From NCBI RefSeq assembly GCF_016463975.1, contig NZ_JAEMNX010000010.1, positions 1-64,000 of the forward strand: 64,000 bases of DNA, written 5' to 3'. The notes beneath the pieces were generated by a model. It was given only the letters and a program-made list of their open reading frames with translations. It did not search any database and was not told the DNA's origin. The position numbers and the translations under genes are program-made. The stretch comes from Marinomonas transparens (GTDB taxonomy: Bacteria > Pseudomonadota > Gammaproteobacteria > Pseudomonadales > Marinomonadaceae). This document shows, one piece after another, positions 59,817 through 64,000 of the stretch (position 1 is the first letter of the stretch; each line of letters starts with the position of its first letter).

Positions 59817-60365
59817 CTATCTGACCTTCTCAATGACAATGGATAAATACCCAACCTCAACGCCAAACTTACGCATAACAGATTCATTAATCACCACACC
59901 TTCTTTCACCATGTACATGCGATCATCAACATTGACTTCAAGCAGGTCGCCATCATAAGGCACCTGTAAGACATAATTCATAAACAAAGCATTACCGGCT
60001 ATTTTTATATTCCCTGCCCCCACCACATCATTAGCCGTCGCCGTATAGTGGCCATTCAGATCAGGGGTCATTGTCCAAGTACGATTCTGTCTTTCACCAT
60101 CATCAAATAAAAACACTTCATCTAAAGTTCCTATGCCATCCTCCCAATGACCTTCTAAGGTCGCATTGAAATAACGTGTCACTTCTCCACTGCGATTTTT
60201 CAAAATACCATGGGCAGTTAAGGAACCTGAAAAGAATTCCTGCAATTCAAACTTGGGCTTATTGTCAGCATACAGAGACACATCCGTGCTTGAGCAGCCG
60301 ACCAAAAACAGCAAACCTATTAAGATCGCCATTTGCCTCATCACCATTTTTCTAATGTGCTTCAT
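59817..60365 (-). CDS. DUF3833 lipoprotein
   Basis: A 182-residue lipoprotein with lipobox LFLVGC after a basic start. ATG 60365 has GGGAGG 5 bases upstream, decisive against the longer frame to 60518. The mature part has the DUF3833 pattern (FFSGSLTAHGILKNRSGEV, TWTMTPDLNGHY). Members usually lie in a cluster with a Cfa-like methyltransferase and DUF1365, as here. Role unknown; perhaps lipid carriage. Confidence 0.88.
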   Translation of the reverse strand: MKHIRKMVMRQMAILIGLLFLVGCSSTDVSLYADNKPKFELQEFFSGSLTAHGILKNRSGEVTRYFNATLEGHWEDGIGTLDEVFLFDDGERQNRTWTMTPDLNGHYTATANDVVGAGNIKIAGNALFMNYVLQVPYDGDLLEVNVDDRMYMVKEGVVINESVMRKFGVEVGYLSIVIEKVR

Positions 60366-60378
60366 TACAACCTCCCAA

Positions 60379-61110
60379 TTAAAGATAGTGGTACAGAATA
60401 TCAACGTTTTGATATTTACCCTTGATATCACAGATGTTCGCCCTACCTGTAAAGCGTAGCAGCTGATGAGTGTTCGAGTCATAAGCAACAGTAATGGGAT
60501 CAACCGCCAACCTAACAACCCAAGAAGCTGGTATCAAAGCAAAACAAGTAGCCCCTTGCACGGTTCCATCAAGACAAACTGTTTTCTTAACATAAAAGGA
60601 AAACGTCGCTTGCTGAGTTGGAACCAAATATTCAATATCCATTTGAGTATTCGAGTCCAACGCCGCCCAATACTTCTTAATAAAGCCATCAAAACCCGCG
60701 TCTACGACCATACCTGGCACTAAATCCTCAGTCCCCGTAACCCACTTTGACTTTAGATTTTCTTGATATTCAATCTTAAACTGGTCACCTACCTGCTCCA
60801 CGACTATTTGTTCTCCATTTCGTCCATTGATTTGAGAAAAATCAGGGGTAATTAAGGAACGAGACCAATCTATCTTTTTATGGCCAAACACTTGCCCATC
60901 CGGCTCCGAGTACTCTACGGTGTGTTCCATTGGACTAAGACTCTGATGCGTTTCTCGATAGAGCAACTCACCTGTTTTTACACTATAAGCACTGCCCACT
61001 ACCTTGCTAAAATCAAGGGCAGCCATACTGAATTGACTCACCGAAAACATAACCAAAGCGCTCAAGAAAACAGCCACTCGGTAACGTCTTGAAAGTAAAA
61101 ACAACATCAC
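60379..61110 (-). CDS. Exported protein of unknown family in the lipid cluster
   Basis: A 243-residue protein with a signal peptide (YRVAVFLSALVMFSVSQFSMA, cleavage after MAA). The rest looks beta-rich, with three Cys residues (VCLDG, TCFAL, NICD). I do not recognise the family. It starts with overlap into the DUF2878 stop (4 bases) and ends 13 bases before the DUF3833 gene, so it belongs to this operon. Confidence 0.85.
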   Translation of the reverse strand: MMLFLLSRRYRVAVFLSALVMFSVSQFSMAALDFSKVVGSAYSVKTGELLYRETHQSLSPMEHTVEYSEPDGQVFGHKKIDWSRSLITPDFSQINGRNGEQIVVEQVGDQFKIEYQENLKSKWVTGTEDLVPGMVVDAGFDGFIKKYWAALDSNTQMDIEYLVPTQQATFSFYVKKTVCLDGTVQGATCFALIPASWVVRLAVDPITVAYDSNTHQLLRFTGRANICDIKGKYQNVDILYHYL

Positions 61111-61631
61111 GTTTTTGTACCCTGCATTTCAAACAGTCCCCACTTTTCAGATAGATAAAGACCCAAAGGTAATATCAAAGCCCATAAAAAGGCTACGATC
61201 ACTAAAGACAGCCAAGTAGGTTCAGCTAACATAATGCCCGTCATTTTAGCGCCGGCATAATAACTCAAGGTTGGTCCTACCATACCGACCCCAGCACTCA
61301 ACCAATAGCGCGAGCGAAGAAAAACAAGACTGTGGGGGAATAAGGTTGCCACAGACAACCATAGACATAACAACCAGATAGGAGGAAGACCATGGACCCA
61401 AAACATGCTCTTTTCTGCTGAAAAAACACCAAACTCAAACAAGGCACCATCTACCATGACCCCCAGTAATACGAATACCGCTAATAACCGCCATTCTCTT
61501 GGACTCTTCATAAAATAATGACGATGTATGGCAAGATAAGCCGCTGTCGCCACCAGTGCCCATACATTCCCCCCCAACAAACAGGCAAACCAAACCACTT
61601 GAAACAACACGGCATTAATAAGACGTTTCAT
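61107..61631 (-). CDS. DUF2878 membrane protein
   Basis: A 174-residue protein with about five hydrophobic helices (LFQVVWFACLLGGNVWALVATAAY... region, LLAVFVLLGVMVDGALFEFG). The VDGALFEFGVF segment and cluster position fit DUF2878. It lies between the Cfa-like gene and the unknown exported protein. Function unknown. Confidence 0.85.
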   Translation of the reverse strand: MKRLINAVLFQVVWFACLLGGNVWALVATAAYLAIHRHYFMKSPREWRLLAVFVLLGVMVDGALFEFGVFSAEKSMFWVHGLPPIWLLCLWLSVATLFPHSLVFLRSRYWLSAGVGMVGPTLSYYAGAKMTGIMLAEPTWLSLVIVAFLWALILPLGLYLSEKWGLFEMQGTKT

Positions 61632-61646
61632 CTCATGCGCCCTATT

Positions 61647-62912
61647 TTATACGATGGATAAACGATGTTTCGGCTTAGCAAAAACAAACTGCCCGGTGCT
61701 GATCGCTCGCTCTTTGAAACCGCCTTCACAATAAGCCAGATAGAAGTCCCACATACGGCAAAAGACATCATCAAACCCCATTTCTATAACATCACGGCGA
61801 GCGGCATGAAAACGCACACGCCAATCCGCCAGTGTTTTCGCATAATGCTCGGTGATATCTTCCAAGCCGATAATTTGCATGTCGGTTTTAGACGCGATTT
61901 TGTGGGCAATCACTTGATTTGAAGGTAAGCAGCCGCCGGGGAAAATATAACGCTGTATAAAGTCTACCGAACGACGCGCGTAATCATAGCGCTGATCGGC
62001 AATGGTAATGGCTTGAATCACCATCACTCCATGGGGGTGTAATAGGTCGCTGCATTTCGAAAAGTAACTGTCGTAAAACTCATGACCTACGGCTTCAATC
62101 ATCTCAATCGACACTAACTTATCGTATTGACCAACAAGGTCGCGATAATCTTTTAACAGCAAGGTAATCTGATCACTTAAGCCTTCTTTTGCCACTCGTG
62201 CTTTAGCAAATTCGTACTGCTCTTTAGAAATAGTTGTAGTTGTCACTTTACAGCCATAATGCTTAGCCGCATGAATTGCCATACCGCCCCACCCAGTGCC
62301 GATCTCAAGCAAATGGTCCTCTGTGCTTAGCTGTAATTTATGACAAATTCGATCCAGTTTATTGACCGCGGCTTCTTCTAATGACGCCTCTTTTTGAGGA
62401 TAAACCGCAGCGGAATACATCATGGTGGGGTCGAGGAAAAGCGAAAAAAAATCGTTGCCTAAATCATAATGGGCTGAAATATTATCCTTAGAGCCATCTT
62501 TGGTATTCGCATTCAATCGATGGGCGATTTTAGCCCCGATTCGACTCCAGATTGGGCGCTTCGCATCCATTTTATTGATCAAGTTCAAGTTCGCAACCAT
62601 CAAGCGGATCACGGCGACAAGATCGGAGGACGACCACCAGCCCTTCATATAGGCTTCACCAGAACCAATACTACTGTTTAAGAAAACATCCCGATAAGCT
62701 CGGCTGTCATGAACATAAATATGCGCGATATAGTTGGCATCCTCTTGTGTCTGACCAAACTCATATGTAGTGCCATTTACGTCTAAAGTAAGATGACCTA
62801 CTTCTAGCTTTTGCAACATAGCGAACACCATTTTCTGAGTGAACTTATCAAACCATGTCATGATACGCTTTGTGCTCTCTTTCTGATTGTCCATACCAGC
62901 CAAATTCATCAA
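61647..62912 (-). CDS. Cyclopropane-fatty-acid synthase-like methyltransferase
   Basis: A 421-residue SAM-dependent enzyme of the Cfa family acting on unsaturated acyl chains of membrane lipids. The SAM motif is LLEIGTGWGGMAIHAAKHYG; the conserved YDLGNDFFSLFLD..MMYSAA and FIQRYIFPGG segments are present. In operons with DUF1365 and an FAD oxidoreductase the product may not be a plain cyclopropane (see findings). Start near ATG 62912; a shorter start at 62894 is possible. Confidence 0.92.
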   Translation of the reverse strand: MMNLAGMDNQKESTKRIMTWFDKFTQKMVFAMLQKLEVGHLTLDVNGTTYEFGQTQEDANYIAHIYVHDSRAYRDVFLNSSIGSGEAYMKGWWSSSDLVAVIRLMVANLNLINKMDAKRPIWSRIGAKIAHRLNANTKDGSKDNISAHYDLGNDFFSLFLDPTMMYSAAVYPQKEASLEEAAVNKLDRICHKLQLSTEDHLLEIGTGWGGMAIHAAKHYGCKVTTTTISKEQYEFAKARVAKEGLSDQITLLLKDYRDLVGQYDKLVSIEMIEAVGHEFYDSYFSKCSDLLHPHGVMVIQAITIADQRYDYARRSVDFIQRYIFPGGCLPSNQVIAHKIASKTDMQIIGLEDITEHYAKTLADWRVRFHAARRDVIEMGFDDVFCRMWDFYLAYCEGGFKERAISTGQFVFAKPKHRLSIV

Positions 62913-62920
62913 GGCTCCTT

Positions 62921-63724
62921 TTAATTTTTAGTCATCGACGAAGAGTCGTTTGGGTGGGCGTAAAATGGCACCTTCTTCAGCCACAGCTTTAAAGCCTGCC
63001 AATAAATACCGAAGGCGACTTTCATGGTCATCACTGGGTAGGTGAACAACACGTTCGCCATACTCGATGCCGTCAATCTAGATCGAGTTAGTGATAAGGT
63101 TGCATCAAATACGCAAGCTTCATCCGCTAACACCTTATTTTGCATATGCACCACTAATCGCTTTGCGGGTTGATTACTACGCCAATCATAAAAATGATTC
63201 ATCGGATGGAACGGCGAAACATGCATAGCCTTATTAAATCGCATACGTTGTTTTTGACAAAGCGGATCACATTTCAAGACATAGGCGACCGTCTCTCCCC
63301 AAGGGGTATTGGTCACTTCAAGCAACATGGCTTGCAGCTTTTCATTGTTATCAAAGCAGTAGTAAATAGTGATGGGATTAATAATAAAGCCAAAATAACG
63401 ACAGTTGGTTAGCATTCGCACTGGCCCGTCTAACTTGCTCTCAATGTCATTATTCAGCGCTTTGTTCACATGGTTCAAAACCGCCTCTTTTATCGGCAAA
63501 TCATTGTCACCAAAATAATCTGCCCGCTTAAATCGAGCTAAAGACCAGCCAGCCTTTGACCACCAAGAGCTTAAAGCCAACGTATCATCTAGCTCATCTA
63601 AGTCAAAGTACATCATAAAAACACGATAGCTAAACACATGGGAACGAGGCATAAAGCGACGGTGTCGCACTATGCCAGAGTAAATCGCACTGTGTTTAAC
63701 CGAACCATATTCCTGTCTTGCCAT
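62921..63724 (-). CDS. DUF1365 protein
   Basis: A 267-residue protein typical of DUF1365 ([57 protein letters not shown]). ATG 63724 overlaps the stop of the upstream gene (TGATG), so translation is coupled; the frame to 63772 lies inside that gene. Always found with FAD oxidoreductase and Cfa-like genes; biochemical role unknown. Confidence 0.92.
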   Translation of the reverse strand: MARQEYGSVKHSAIYSGIVRHRRFMPRSHVFSYRVFMMYFDLDELDDTLALSSWWSKAGWSLARFKRADYFGDNDLPIKEAVLNHVNKALNNDIESKLDGPVRMLTNCRYFGFIINPITIYYCFDNNEKLQAMLLEVTNTPWGETVAYVLKCDPLCQKQRMRFNKAMHVSPFHPMNHFYDWRSNQPAKRLVVHMQNKVLADEACVFDATLSLTRSRLTASSMANVLFTYPVMTMKVAFGIYWQALKLWLKKVPFYAHPNDSSSMTKN

Positions 63725-64000
63725 CACCATTCCACACCGAGTACATTCGCGACACGGACGCCACTCCAGCAACCATCTTCATGGAAACCATTACGCCAAT
63801 AGGCTCCACAGAACCAAGTATTGTTCACGCCATTAATATCATGCCAACGCCCTTGCGCTTTAACCCCTTCCAGCGTGAATGTTGGGTGGGCGTAGTTAAA
63901 GCGACCAAGTACCTTGTCGTCATCAATCTCCTGCGTTTGATTCAGCGTGACAACATAGGTTTGATCACTGGAGAAACTCTGCAAGATATTCATGTTATAG
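63724..64000 (-). CDS. FAD-dependent oxidoreductase, C-terminal part
   Basis: Runs off the window edge; only the last about 91 residues are seen, and no stop occurs in frame up to 64000. [24 protein letters not shown] and [16 protein letters not shown] are typical of the C-terminus of the COG2907 amine-oxidase-like flavoproteins that precede DUF1365. First gene (of those visible) of the lipid cluster. Confidence 0.85.
   Translation of the reverse strand, partial: YNMNILQSFSSDQTYVVTLNQTQEIDDDKVLGRFNYAHPTFTLEGVKAQGRWHDINGVNNTWFCGAYWRNGFHEDGCWSGVRVANVLGVEW

Overview
The window looks like a chromosomal segment of a marine gammaproteobacterium of the Oceanospirillales, most like Marinomonas. Evidence: moderately AT-rich DNA, house-keeping proteins of gammaproteobacterial type, gene order shared with Pseudomonas (dksA-gluQRS-cbrB-pcnB-folK-panB-panC-pgi; carA-carB-greA), and many chemotaxis receptors and EAL proteins. 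Genus is an inference; no rRNA, tRNA, IS element, prophage or CRISPR array was seen.

Layout. 1-8.9 kb: purL, tadA, a CBS-domain protein, a cold-shock-like protein, valS and a small acidic protein. 9-14 kb: pepA divergent from lptF-lptG, then an aminotransferase. 14.2-22.9 kb: dksA, gluQRS, a CbrB-type sigma-54 activator, a 556-base gene-free stretch, then pcnB-folK-panB-panC-pgi. 23.3-31.5 kb: queD-queE facing greA, carB-carA, a DJ-1/YajL protein, rimI and a HolD-like protein. 31.6-38.5 kb: an amino-acid ABC importer pair, then pgpA, thiL, two small DUF proteins, nusB, ribD and nrdR. 38.6-46.6 kb: an EamA exporter, three chemoreceptors and ettA. 46.9-55.9 kb: a DUF2868/GTPase pair, plsC, a GGDEF-EAL protein, psuK-psuG and rlmF. 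55.9-64 kb: a decayed LysR gene beside an EamA exporter, a DUF6164 protein, a CSS-EAL protein and a lipid-modification cluster (DUF3833, unknown, DUF2878, Cfa-like methyltransferase, DUF1365, FAD oxidoreductase running off the edge).

The most interesting locus is 15.58-17.49 kb. The activator is a clear CbrB relative by its C-terminus and gene order, but its receiver has lost the acidic pocket and the conserved lysine, and the sensor kinase gene cbrA that sits beside it in Pseudomonas is absent. Directly downstream, a GG-N10-GC sigma-54 promoter (17138-17151) precedes a non-coding stretch carrying four clusters of A-R-N triplets (Hfq distal-face / AAnAAnAA type), stable hairpins and a terminator-like end. 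I read this as a CrcZ-like Hfq-sequestering RNA for carbon catabolite repression, driven by an orphan, apparently phosphorylation-independent CbrB. TGTTAC/GTAACA half-sites occur both before this promoter and before cbrB.

Other points to check: a terminator hairpin in the carA leader preceded by a possible Arg-containing leader peptide; a structured queD leader that hides the start region; loss of ribE/ribBA/ribH between ribD and nusB; and absence of holC between pepA and valS.
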